DNA of 64,000 nt, taken from positions 1,387,417 through 1,451,416 of the forward strand of contig CP116767.1 in the NCBI GenBank assembly GCA_028571325.1, read 5' to 3'. The translations under genes were made by a program, and so were the position numbers. Positions 17,956-25,913 of this stretch are shown here, one piece after another (position 1 is the stretch's first letter; every line of letters starts with the position of its first letter). The stretch comes from Wolbachia endosymbiont of Ctenocephalides felis wCfeF. Lineage in GTDB: Bacteria > Pseudomonadota > Alphaproteobacteria > Rickettsiales > Anaplasmataceae. The notes under the pieces were generated by a model. It was not told where the DNA came from. It saw only the letters and a list, made by a program, of their open reading frames with translations, and ran no database searches.

Positions 17956-18223
17956 ACCGTACACTGTAAAATACCTTAGGCATGTCCGTAAGAAGGATAT
18001 ACCATCCTTACCAGAAAATATAAAGACAAAGATCAAGAAACTAATAAGGGAACGGCTTGCATTTGATCCAATGAATCTTGGTGAACCATTGCGTCACAGC
18101 TTAAAAGGGCACAGAAGACTAAGATTCAGTTGCTATCGTATCGTTTATAGAATAAATAAATCGGAACACTCAATAACTATTACAGAAATAGGACACAGAA
18201 GCACAGTTTACGATCATCATTAA
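17936..18223 (+). CDS. RelE/ParE-family toxin
   Basis: 95 residues from GTG 17936. The motif LRHSLKGHRRLRFSCYRIVYRI is the signature strand pair of RelE/ParE toxins (L.G..R.R...YR..Y.I), followed by ITITEIGHRSTVYDHH. RelE proteins cut mRNA on the ribosome; ParE proteins act on gyrase. The motif alone does not decide which. It lies between the phage structural module and the helicase remnant. Confidence 0.75.
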   Translation: MKISGNKPYTVKYLRHVRKKDIPSLPENIKTKIKKLIRERLAFDPMNLGEPLRHSLKGHRRLRFSCYRIVYRINKSEHSITITEIGHRSTVYDHH

Positions 18224-18277
18224 AGTCAAATAACAAGTTATAACAAAAGATCTTAAAGGTTATATATATATTATACA

Positions 18278-18496
18278 GCCCCTTTTCCTGATCCATTCTC
18301 CATCTTAGGTGGCTCCGCTCAGCTCAAAAAAAACTGATTTTTTTGTCCACCCCCCCTATAAATTATATTATATATTATATTTTATATATAATATATAATA
18401 TAATTAGGGGGAAGAGGCGACGAAAACAACATTGAGTTTGAGGAGCCTCCGCTTAATATTTATTTTTAAGATGGAGAATGGATCAGGAAAAGGGGC
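18278..18496. repeat. 219-bp nested palindrome before the helicase gene
   Basis: Outer arms 18278-18307 and 18467-18496 are a perfect 30-bp inverted repeat. Inside are GGCTCC (18311-18316) with GGAGCC (18442-18447), and an innermost AT-rich stem bounded by CCCCC (from 18352) and GGGGG (to 18410). The right arm ends 9 bases before the helicase ATG. It may be a replication origin, a MITE-like insert or a very strong RNA structure. This covers almost the whole gap between 18224 and 18505. Confidence 0.8.
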
Positions 18497-18505
18497 TCAG
18501 GATCG

Positions 18506-19354
18506 ATGAGCGTTGATGAAGATGTCAAACCAATCTTTGATTATCTCAGAGATTACAAAGAATATATCAATAAATTGCTAGCAAATAACAACGACATAGA
18601 AGGCATAACAACAGGAGTAACAAAGCTTGATACCATAACTGGTGGCTTAAAGAAAGGGGAACTCACTGTGCTTGCAGCTCGTACATCAATTGGTAAGACT
18701 TCAATAGCATTGTACATGGCTTTGCAAGCTGCAAAACCACTCAATGATCATGAATATGTCTGCTTCTTCTCGCTTGAAATGTCAGCAAATCAATTAATCA
18801 ACAGAATAATTAGTATTGAAGTCAATGAAACAATAAACAACATCATCAAGAACCAAGACACAGAACTTCTGCACAAAGGAATAAATGAAGTGGCATTCTT
18901 AAATATTCTCGTTGATAGCTCTGGAAGTATGGATTAAAATGCCCTAAGGAAGAAGATCTCATCAATTTGTGCAAAATACAGCATAAAATGTATATACATT
19001 GACTATTTGCAGCTACTTAGAGGATCAGGAAAAGCGGAGAATAGAACTCTCGAAGTAACAGAGATCAGTAGAACTTTAAAAAACTTGGCAAGAGACCTCG
19101 ATGTCCCTATCTTAGCATTATCACAAATAAATCGTAAAGTAGAAGATAGGCAAAATAAAAGACCACAACTGTCAGATCTGCGAGAATCAGGAAGTATTGA
19201 ACAAGATGCTGATATAGTGTTGCTACTGTTCAGAGAAAACTATTATAAAGAGTCCAACAATGACTTGGAAATAAACGTTGCCAAGAACCGCAGTGGAGCA
19301 ACCGGAAAGGTTGTAGTGCCATATCAAGTAAATACTGGGAGAATATTAAGTTGA
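18506..19354 (+). pseudogene. DnaB-like replicative helicase of phage type, broken by one stop codon
   Basis: One frame of 282 codons with a single in-frame TAA at 18935-18937; both halves are in the same frame and read smoothly across it (ILVDSSGSMD, stop, [10 protein letters not shown]). Walker A is at residues 58-66 (ARTSIGKTS), Walker B at IYIDYLQLL, followed by the [11 protein letters not shown] and [12 protein letters not shown] motifs of DnaB helicases. The N-terminal primase-binding domain of DnaB is absent, as in short phage helicases. Products of either half would be inactive alone, unless the stop is read through. Confidence 0.8.
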
Positions 19355-19379
19355 ATATCTGCAAAAAATAGTGTATAAT
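19351..19379 (+). promoter_or_regulatory. Promoter of the PD-(D/E)XK nuclease gene
   Basis: TTGAAT (19351-19356), a 17-base spacer, TATAAT (19374-19379). The gene's ATG follows at 19407. The -35 overlaps the stop of the helicase remnant. Confidence 0.6.
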
Positions 19380-19406
19380 TATTAATGCTTTTTAAGTGAA
19401 TCTCTT

Positions 19407-20267
19407 ATGGTTTTATCAAAGTTTCTAGATCCAAAAAACAATTATGCGTTCAAGCGTATCTTTGGTACTGAGAAAAATAAAGATATCCTCATTCATTTTC
19501 TCAACGACGTTCTAAACCTCACTGGTGAAGCCAAAATACAGGACGTGGAATTCTTAAACCCCATTTTAAACCCCGATATTTCCTCTAAAAAGGAGAGTAT
19601 TGTCGATGTACTTTGCAGAAGCAAAAATGGAGTACAAGTAATCGTCGAAATGCAAGTTGCTAGAACGACTGGATTCGAAAAACGTGCACAGTACTATGCT
19701 GCTGGAGCTTATTTTAGCCAAGCCGACGTAGGCGGTAAATATCAGGACCTTAAAGAAGTTATCTTCATTGCTATCACTGACTTCGTTCTATTTCCTAAGG
19801 AGCCTGAACATGTTTCAACTCATCATATACTTAATATAAAAACCTATAGACATTACTTAAAAGATTTTAAATTTGTCTTCATTGAATTGCCAAAATTTTC
19901 AAAAACAAAAGAAGATCAATTAGAAAATATATTTGAAAAATGGTGTTACTTTTTTAAATACGCAAGTGAGACTAGTGAAGAGGATCTAAGAAAAATAGTA
20001 GGGAGTGATGAGGTTATAGGTAGGGCCTATAATGAGTTAGTTGGATATAATTGGACTAAGGAAGAACGAGCTATATATTATGATGATAAGAAACGTGAGG
20101 ATGACAATTTTTCCTGCATCATGCAAAGTAGAATTGAAGGAAAAATCGAAGGTAAAATCGAAGGTAAAATCGAAGTGGCAAAAACAATGCTTGCTGAAGG
20201 TATGGATATTGCTACTATCGCTAGGTTGACGGGACTATCTACTGACGAAATTGAAAAGCTGAACTAA
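19407..20267 (+). CDS. Rpn/PD-(D/E)XK family nuclease-transposase-like protein
   Basis: 286 residues starting MVLSKFLDPKNNYAFKRIFG, the typical start of Rpn/PDDEXK_2 proteins that are multicopy in Wolbachia. The catalytic pattern is visible as IVDVLC (Asp) and VIVEMQ (Glu-x-Gln). Near the C-terminus IEGK occurs in tandem (IEGKIEGKIEGKIE), then a helical AEGMDIATIARLTGLSTDEI segment. Relatives in E. coli (RpnA) promote recombination and cut DNA. The frame is intact with its own promoter. Confidence 0.85.
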   Translation: MVLSKFLDPKNNYAFKRIFGTEKNKDILIHFLNDVLNLTGEAKIQDVEFLNPILNPDISSKKESIVDVLCRSKNGVQVIVEMQVARTTGFEKRAQYYAAGAYFSQADVGGKYQDLKEVIFIAITDFVLFPKEPEHVSTHHILNIKTYRHYLKDFKFVFIELPKFSKTKEDQLENIFEKWCYFFKYASETSEEDLRKIVGSDEVIGRAYNELVGYNWTKEERAIYYDDKKREDDNFSCIMQSRIEGKIEGKIEGKIEVAKTMLAEGMDIATIARLTGLSTDEIEKLN

Positions 20268-20419
20268 AAAACCCTGAGAACCCTTTACACACTAATTAAT
20301 TTATAGTAGGATTGCTTTATACTAAAAATAGTATATCATGCTCTATGACAAACTCAGAAACAAAATATGTGAAAGCAAAAATTTCTTTTTGCTACGACTT
20401 GCATATTTGGAGAGAAAAC

Positions 20420-20449
20420 CGTGTAAAGCATAACTTTATACTTTACACG
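20420..20449. other. Perfect hairpin in an intergenic region
   Basis: CGTGTAAAG (20420-20428), a 12-base loop, CTTTACACG (20441-20449). No T-run follows, so it is not a classic terminator. It could be a protein-binding dyad for the next gene at 20500. Confidence 0.4.
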
Positions 20450-20499
20450 ACATAAAAATCTAAGTAGACTTCTGGTGCGGAAATTCGAAGATCTACTGG

Positions 20500-21438
20500 A
20501 TGAAACCAAACAGAGAATACCATAACGAAAAAGAGAGTCAAGAAAAAAATATTAAAAAAAGCTTGATCTCTACTCGTTCTTGTCGTACACGTCATAATTT
20601 TGAGGTGCGTGGTAGCGCGCACGTAGTTAACACCAACAGCCGCCACATCAAGGCACGGATCAAATCCAAAAAAAGAAGTGAAGCAAGAGAAAAACTCACT
20701 TCTTGTGAATTACTTAAAATTGCCAAAGAGAGTCCACACAAAGCAAAGGTAATTCATGCTAATCAAGCACAAAAAGAAGCGGAGCAATACTTTGCAGAGT
20801 TGGTCATTAATAAGTTTTGCAGTTTCAAAAGGTCAAAAATTCAGGACTTAAAACCTATTAGAGGAGAGATCTTGGAAAAAGTTTTTGAAAGGTTTAAGGA
20901 CCATCCAGAAATCATGGCAATAAAGGTCTACATAAAAAACTTATGGGTAGTCTTTGATAAACATTTGTTCATTCTTGAAGGCATGAAAGAAAAGGTTGAT
21001 CACCATATTAACCTTATAATTAAAAATACTAACCAGGAAAGAATCAATAGTCTGCTGAATTCTGGAGCGACACCCCATAAAGTGTATTGTACCTTGAGAA
21101 AAGTTCACGGAGCCAACCTTTATCGCATAGGTATTTTGGCAAACCGTGGTGGCTATCTTCTTAAAGTATATATTGAAAAAATGCTACGTAAATTATTAAA
21201 GTATCACTTTAATAATTTTAAAAATAAAATGTCTAGTATAGGAATCGCTACCGGAAAAGATTTTTTTCTCATTACACGAAGGCACCTCCCCTTTCTTTTC
21301 AATGAAAAGTATAAAAGCCTCTACCAAGAAGGACTTCCATGCCATTTCTATAATGTATATTATGTAATTTCTAATACTAAGAAAACCATCCCCCAACCTT
21401 TTCTCCTTGAAACAAAACTATTCCGGTTAGGCAGCTAA
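20500..21438 (+). CDS. Unknown basic protein, Wolbachia-type
   Basis: 312 residues; the first ~75 are very rich in Arg, Lys and Ser (RSCRTRHNFEVRGSAH, IKARIKSKKRSEAREK), the rest is helical with a central HANQAQKEAEQYFAELVINK segment and a C-terminal hydrophobic-aromatic part (LPCHFYNVYYVISNTKK). No signal peptide or membrane helix is clear. I recognise no family. A decayed copy of its 3' end lies at 1151-1215, so the gene belongs to a repeated set. It converges on the trkH gene with 1 base between stops. Confidence 0.6.
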   Translation: MKPNREYHNEKESQEKNIKKSLISTRSCRTRHNFEVRGSAHVVNTNSRHIKARIKSKKRSEAREKLTSCELLKIAKESPHKAKVIHANQAQKEAEQYFAELVINKFCSFKRSKIQDLKPIRGEILEKVFERFKDHPEIMAIKVYIKNLWVVFDKHLFILEGMKEKVDHHINLIIKNTNQERINSLLNSGATPHKVYCTLRKVHGANLYRIGILANRGGYLLKVYIEKMLRKLLKYHFNNFKNKMSSIGIATGKDFFLITRRHLPFLFNEKYKSLYQEGLPCHFYNVYYVISNTKKTIPQPFLLETKLFRLGS

Positions 21439-21439
21439 A

Positions 21440-22900
21440 CTATTCTCTTCTATTAAATAAGAGCAAGTTGCCTATACAAAAATAGATTGGCAATATTTCA
21501 AGCCTGCCAAGCAGCATTAAAAACGACAGAAATAGCTTTACTCCACTGCTGAAGGAGGAATAATTACCTGAAGGCCCGATTAAGTTACTGAACCCTGGAC
21601 CAGAGTTCGTAAGCGTCGCAGAGACCGTGCTAATGCTAGTTATAAAGTCCGTATTGCCTAAGTAAGACATCACTATTGATGATATAGTGAACGTTAGTAT
21701 GTAAATTGCAAAAAACGTAAAGATAGAGTGAACTTCATCATCTTCTAAAGTTTTACCATTAAATTTCACCCTACCACCTGCATCAGGATCTAATAAAAGG
21801 CGAAAGCGATTTCCTATAGACCTTAAAAAAACAATCAAACGGAAGATTTTGATTCCACCACTTGCAGAACCACTACATCCACCAATAAAGGTTAGAAAAA
21901 AAGCTAAGACTGAGATGAAGCCCCAATCCACGTAATTGCACACCACATAGCCAGTTGACGTAATAAAAGAAGTGATGGTAAATGTGCTATATCTAAATGA
22001 CAATGATATTCCTAAATCAACATTTTTGTACAACCAAAAACAAGCAAATAAAGATGAGACAATGACTATTCTAATAAAGTAAGAGACCTGTTCATCGCGG
22101 TAAACGTCTAGCCGTCTTATGATCTTTAAATAGCTAAGAAAAGGCAGAGAACCCAAGATCATGAAAATGATTGTTATAACTTCTAGTAAGGGATCATTAT
22201 AGTGCCCTATGGAATCGTTATAGTTAGCAAACCCGCCAGTTGATACAGCGGACATTCCGTGGCATATTGCATCAAATAATGGCATACCAGCTAGATAATA
22301 GGAAAATATGCACAATAAAATTAGGCCATAATATATTGCTGTAGCATGAATCACTACACTTCGCGTGTTTGGTAACCTTCTTTTTGTAACATCTGAACAT
22401 TCAGAATAGAGTAAATTACTTAGACTCAGAACCCTTAGCATGGGAAAAACTGCAATTCCTATAGTAATTATACCAAAGCCACCTATACCATGTAGCATTG
22501 CTCTCCACAGCAATATTCCTGGAGATAGCTTTTCAACATCACTGAATACAGTTGCCCCTGTTGTGGTAAAGCCAGATATCGTTTCAAATAATGCATCAAC
22601 ATAGTCCAGATTATCAAGATAGAATGGAATAGCTGCAAACAGGGACAAAGCAATCCAAGCACAACTGGTAATCGCGAAAACCACTGGCATTCCATGCAAT
22701 CTGCTTAATTTACCTAATAAAACAAAAATTGCGCCAGATGCGCAAGTAATCACAAACCCAGCTAGAAAATTTTTCCACTCGTAACCCAGATACTTATTAG
22801 TAATAGCAGGAATGACCATTGTTAAGCTAAACACCAATAGAAATACTCCAACAATAAATGCAATTGAACGCAACGTTTGCAAGTGCTGATGATTTTCCAT
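21440..22900 (-). CDS. trkH: TrkH-type potassium uptake protein
   Basis: Membrane subunit for K+ uptake. Four selectivity-filter repeats are seen: SGFTTTGATVF, MSAVSTGGFANYN, ITSTGYVV and TLTNSGPGFSNL, each after a pore helix, with about ten membrane helices. I prefer ATG 22900 (MENHQHLQTL, 486 residues) over a TTG at 22912. It is preceded 19 bp upstream by pstS, so the two are probably co-transcribed although their functions differ. Its regulatory partner TrkA is not in this window. Confidence 0.85.
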   Translation of the reverse strand: MENHQHLQTLRSIAFIVGVFLLVFSLTMVIPAITNKYLGYEWKNFLAGFVITCASGAIFVLLGKLSRLHGMPVVFAITSCAWIALSLFAAIPFYLDNLDYVDALFETISGFTTTGATVFSDVEKLSPGILLWRAMLHGIGGFGIITIGIAVFPMLRVLSLSNLLYSECSDVTKRRLPNTRSVVIHATAIYYGLILLCIFSYYLAGMPLFDAICHGMSAVSTGGFANYNDSIGHYNDPLLEVITIIFMILGSLPFLSYLKIIRRLDVYRDEQVSYFIRIVIVSSLFACFWLYKNVDLGISLSFRYSTFTITSFITSTGYVVCNYVDWGFISVLAFFLTFIGGCSGSASGGIKIFRLIVFLRSIGNRFRLLLDPDAGGRVKFNGKTLEDDEVHSIFTFFAIYILTFTISSIVMSYLGNTDFITSISTVSATLTNSGPGFSNLIGPSGNYSSFSSGVKLFLSFLMLLGRLEILPIYFCIGNLLLFNRRE

Positions 22901-22919
22901 AGAACAGAGCAAAAAGATA

Positions 22920-23936
22920 TTACACTATATCATGAACTTTTGCTGAAACTTTCTTTATGTCTTCACTTGAAAGTGGAATCAAACCGAGCTTAGATAGGTA
23001 CCCATCTTCAGTACTGATAGAATCGATAACTTCTCTAATGAACTCTCTTAATCCATCAACGGTATTCAAGTGTTCTTTTTTTATATAAAGATACAGAGGC
23101 CTTGCTAATATATATTTTCCCGATGATATATTTTCATAAGTTGGCTCAATTCCTGCAATTGTGCTTCCTTGTATTTTATCTTGGTTCCTCATCAAAAAGC
23201 TAAAACTAAATATTCCCAAAGCGTTCTTGTTGCTTTTCAACTTTTGTATTATTATGTTTTCATTAGCCCCAACTTCCTTATACCTTCCATCGTCCCTTAT
23301 ACTGCTACAAGCTTTCTTTCTTTCCTCCTGGTCTTCATAAGTCTCTTTGAAAATTCTTGAATTCATGCATGAGTATTGATCGAGCATAATAGAACTAATC
23401 AAAGTTTCGTACGTACCTGTATTTTGATGTGGACCATAAATTTCAATTTCTGTTTTTGGTAAGGCCTGGCTTACATCAGACCAAAGCTTCCTATTATTTT
23501 TTACCAGCTTACCACTCTCTTGAGAATATGCAGACAAAGTTTCAAATAAATCCTTTTTTGAGAAGTCAAATCTATGGCTTTGATTAGAATTTGCGATTAC
23601 AACTCCATCATAACCAATAATGATCTCTATCATTTCATCAACTTTATTCCTTTTACATAGCTCCCTTTCTGCATTTTTTATAGAACGAGACGAAGCAGCA
23701 ATATCTGGCGTGTCTTCCCCTGTCCCTGAGCAAAACATTTTGAACCCTGGCCCACTTCCTATTGATTCCACAACTGGAGTTTTAAAGGAGAATACACGGT
23801 TGAAATCCTCAGCTATAAATGAGATAAAAGGAAAAACAGTTGAAGACCCAACAATTCTGATATATTTCCTCGCATCAGCGTTTGACAGCGGCATGAACAC
23901 TGTGAATATAAAAATCAAGAGAAAGCCTCTAAGCAT
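22920..23936 (-). CDS. pstS: Phosphate ABC transporter substrate-binding protein PstS
   Basis: 338 residues with an N-terminal signal peptide (FLLIFIFTVFMPLSNADA) for export to the periplasm. The mature start RIVGSSTVFPFISFIAEDF is the PstS-like phosphate-binding motif; GSGPGFKMFC and AASSRSIKNAE follow in family order, and YGPHQNTGTYE is another ligand-site segment. The PstABC membrane and ATPase genes are not adjacent. A TATAAT (minus strand, near 23970) lies upstream, but a good -35 is not obvious. Confidence 0.85.
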   Translation of the reverse strand: MLRGFLLIFIFTVFMPLSNADARKYIRIVGSSTVFPFISFIAEDFNRVFSFKTPVVESIGSGPGFKMFCSGTGEDTPDIAASSRSIKNAERELCKRNKVDEMIEIIIGYDGVVIANSNQSHRFDFSKKDLFETLSAYSQESGKLVKNNRKLWSDVSQALPKTEIEIYGPHQNTGTYETLISSIMLDQYSCMNSRIFKETYEDQEERKKACSSIRDDGRYKEVGANENIIIQKLKSNKNALGIFSFSFLMRNQDKIQGSTIAGIEPTYENISSGKYILARPLYLYIKKEHLNTVDGLREFIREVIDSISTEDGYLSKLGLIPLSSEDIKKVSAKVHDIV

Positions 23937-24096
23937 CGTTTTTCGTTAAGAACATAAGTCTTAATTATTATAACAAAAGATCAAACTGAAAAGCCCTAAT
24001 TTTTTCCTATGGTTAAATTTCTTGCATTACCTTTTACCATCTTGAAAAACCTAAGCTGTTATACACAGAAAGCAAATGTTACCCAACAGAAATGAA

Positions 24097-24374
24097 AAAA
24101 CTACTTGACAACCTTCGCCGGTCCCCTTACAATAGAGCTGTGGGTGTTTTAGGCCTAAAATTTATCTTTAATCTTGTATTAAGTGACAAAAGCACAGTAT
24201 AAAACAAGGCGTGTTATGTTTTATTTTTGCAGCATGGACACTGCATGTCTTTATAATTTTTTGTCTACATTAGCTGAACCTCGCTTACTAAGCGGTGTAA
24301 GAGAGAACCGGACGCCAAGTTTTTGAGAGAACAGTAAACAACTCACATTGCGGGGTTTCTTTTGTCTTTTTTTT
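24097..24374 (+). repeat. Promoter-bearing intergenic element, copy A
   Basis: It starts with TTGACA (24105-24110), a 17-base spacer and TACAAT (24128-24133). Downstream are a TGCAG/CTGCA hairpin, a CGCTTA-C-TAAGCG hairpin, the ACGCC motif and the end CGGGGTTTCTTTTG plus a T-run (to 24374). It has no ORF of note. It is the most diverged of the five copies; compare copies at 24418, 30391, 49740 and 58975. Confidence 0.65.
24105..24133 (+). promoter_or_regulatory. Consensus-like promoter of element A
   Basis: TTGACA, 17 bases, TACAAT. Confidence 0.6.
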
Positions 24375-24417
24375 AAATTAGTTAAAATCTTAACCAATCT
24401 TATTTTTTTCACAAAAA

Positions 24418-24672
24418 AATTGCTTGACAAGTTTCGACATTTCCCTTATCATAAGATTATGGGTATTTACAACCCCAAGGTCAGCTACTTGTCAAGCGTA
24501 TAGAGCATTAACGCCAAGTTATTAAAATAGATATTGACCAGGGTTTCTTTTGCTTTTTTTCTCGCTTGGTAAATTTCTTAAGCATAAAGGTTATACCAAT
24601 TTTCGTTATCAAACAAGATACATCATAAATTTGCTAATCGCAGGGAAACTTTTTAATTTGTCCTATTACCCT
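24418..24672 (+). repeat. Promoter-bearing intergenic element, copy B (short)
   Basis: Promoter TTGACA (24424-24429), 17-base spacer, TATCAT (24447-24452). Only one module follows (ATTAACGCCAAG, then GGGTTTCTTTTGC and a T-run), then the shared tail TTCGTTATCAAACAAGATAC and GGGAAACTTTTTAATT, ending with TCCTATTACC. Compared with copies C and D an internal part is missing. Confidence 0.65.
24424..24452 (+). promoter_or_regulatory. Consensus-like promoter of element B
   Basis: TTGACA, 17 bases, TATCAT. Confidence 0.6.
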
Positions 24673-24725
24673 CTAGAAGATCTCTTAAACTATTAACCCA
24701 GCATCACCTCCCTTAACAGCACCAC

Positions 24726-24875
24726 TTATTTGATCAGCTTTAATATCGTAAGGAACGCAGAACCGACAGCTTGACGAAAAGAGCTAAAAATAGGGATATT
24801 TTTCCTAACTCTATTTTTTATAGCAAACCACTGATGCTCAATTTTATTAATTCATTTGGGAACAATGGAGAATTC
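24726..24875 (-). pseudogene. Fragment of an IS630-type transposase C-terminus
   Basis: On the minus strand bases 24848-24726 read NKIEHQWFAIKNRVRKNIPI, then FSSFRQAVGSAFL and a TAA stop. Upstream, one base out of frame, LPLFPNEL precedes it. Together they restore LPxxPNELNKIEHQW, the last DDE-motif region (with the catalytic Glu) of IS630-family transposases. The rest of the insertion sequence is gone. It lies between element B and bioB. Confidence 0.6.
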
Positions 24876-24945
24876 ATGATAATTTTATATTGCAAATAGA
24901 ATGAGCTTTTTATTATTAGAATCATTTTATTTGCAAAAAGTATTC

Positions 24946-25898
24946 TCAATTTTCTCTGAGTAGAGCCAGTTTTTGCAATCCCAACCTTTGGAATAAATGA
25001 TTATCTTGTTCAGGTATTGGATTTTGAGCTGTAAGTAGCTTTTCACCGTAAAAAATTGAATTGGCGCCAGCAAGGAAACATAATGCTTGCAGTTCATCCG
25101 ACATTTTCTCTCGCCCAGCTGATAAGCGGATGTAGGACTTTGGCATAATAATTCTGGCTATTGCGATAGTACGAACAAAATCAAACGGATCAACATCAGC
25201 CACATTCTCAAGAGGAGTTCCGGGAATTTTTATCAGCATATTAATTGGTACTGATTCTGGAGGATCGTTCAAATTCGCAAGAAGAACTAACATTTTTATT
25301 CGATCTTCATTAGTCTCACCCATGCCAAGAATTCCGCCACAACAGACCTTAATGCCAGATGCGCGTACACATTCCAATGTCTCCAAGCGATCCTGAAAAG
25401 TACGTGTAGTTATGACCTTATTATAATATTCTTCGGATGTATCAATATTATGGTTATAAAAATCTAAGCCGGCTTCCTTTAGCATATTAGCTTGATAATC
25501 TTTAACAACCCAAGAGTCACACACGTTTCAAGACCCAACTTCTTCACTTCCCTAATCATTTCGCAAACAACTTTTAAATCTTGATCACGTGGACCACGCC
25601 AAGCTGCTCCCATACAGAAACGAGTACTTCCAGCCTCTTTTGCACATTTTGCTGCTTCAATTACCTCGGCAATTTCTAACAAAGGCTTTTTCTGCAAACC
25701 AGTGTTATAGTGTGCTGATTGGGGACAGTAGGAACAATTTTCCGGGCAGCTACCTGTTTTAATACTCAAAAGCGTACTAATTTGCACTTCACTAGGATTA
25801 AACTGCTTTCTATGTTCTGTTTGTGCTATATAAATTAGCTCAGGAAACGGAAGATTAAAGATTTGGTCTGCCTTGGCAAAAGTCCATTCTTCTGTCAT
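24946..25898 (-). pseudogene. bioB: Biotin synthase, one frameshift
   Basis: The radical-SAM enzyme that inserts sulfur into dethiobiotin, the last step of biotin synthesis. The start is ATG 25898 with AAGGAG upstream. The CxxxCxxC cluster motif is present (Cys51, 55, 58 in SCPENCSYCPQ). Near 25501-25503 the frame shifts: one frame reads [14 protein letters not shown] and stops, the other picks up [19 protein letters not shown]. Restoring one A in an AAA run gives the expected LLKDYQAN. The downstream part ([29 protein letters not shown]) is well conserved. It is transcribed divergently from bioF. Unless the indel is an error or is rescued by slippage, biotin synthesis stops at dethiobiotin. 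Confidence 0.85.
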
Positions 25899-25913
25899 GA
25901 TCTAAGCTCCTTC

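Noticed and set aside
20120..20180. GAAGGTAAAATC tandem units as a CRISPR or VNTR
   Set aside because: Only three short in-frame units coding IEGK within a nuclease gene.
1151..21435. The direct repeat as attL/attR of the prophage
   Set aside because: The left copy has an internal 26-base loss and both copies lie in gene-end sequence, not next to an integrase; a decayed gene duplicate is simpler.
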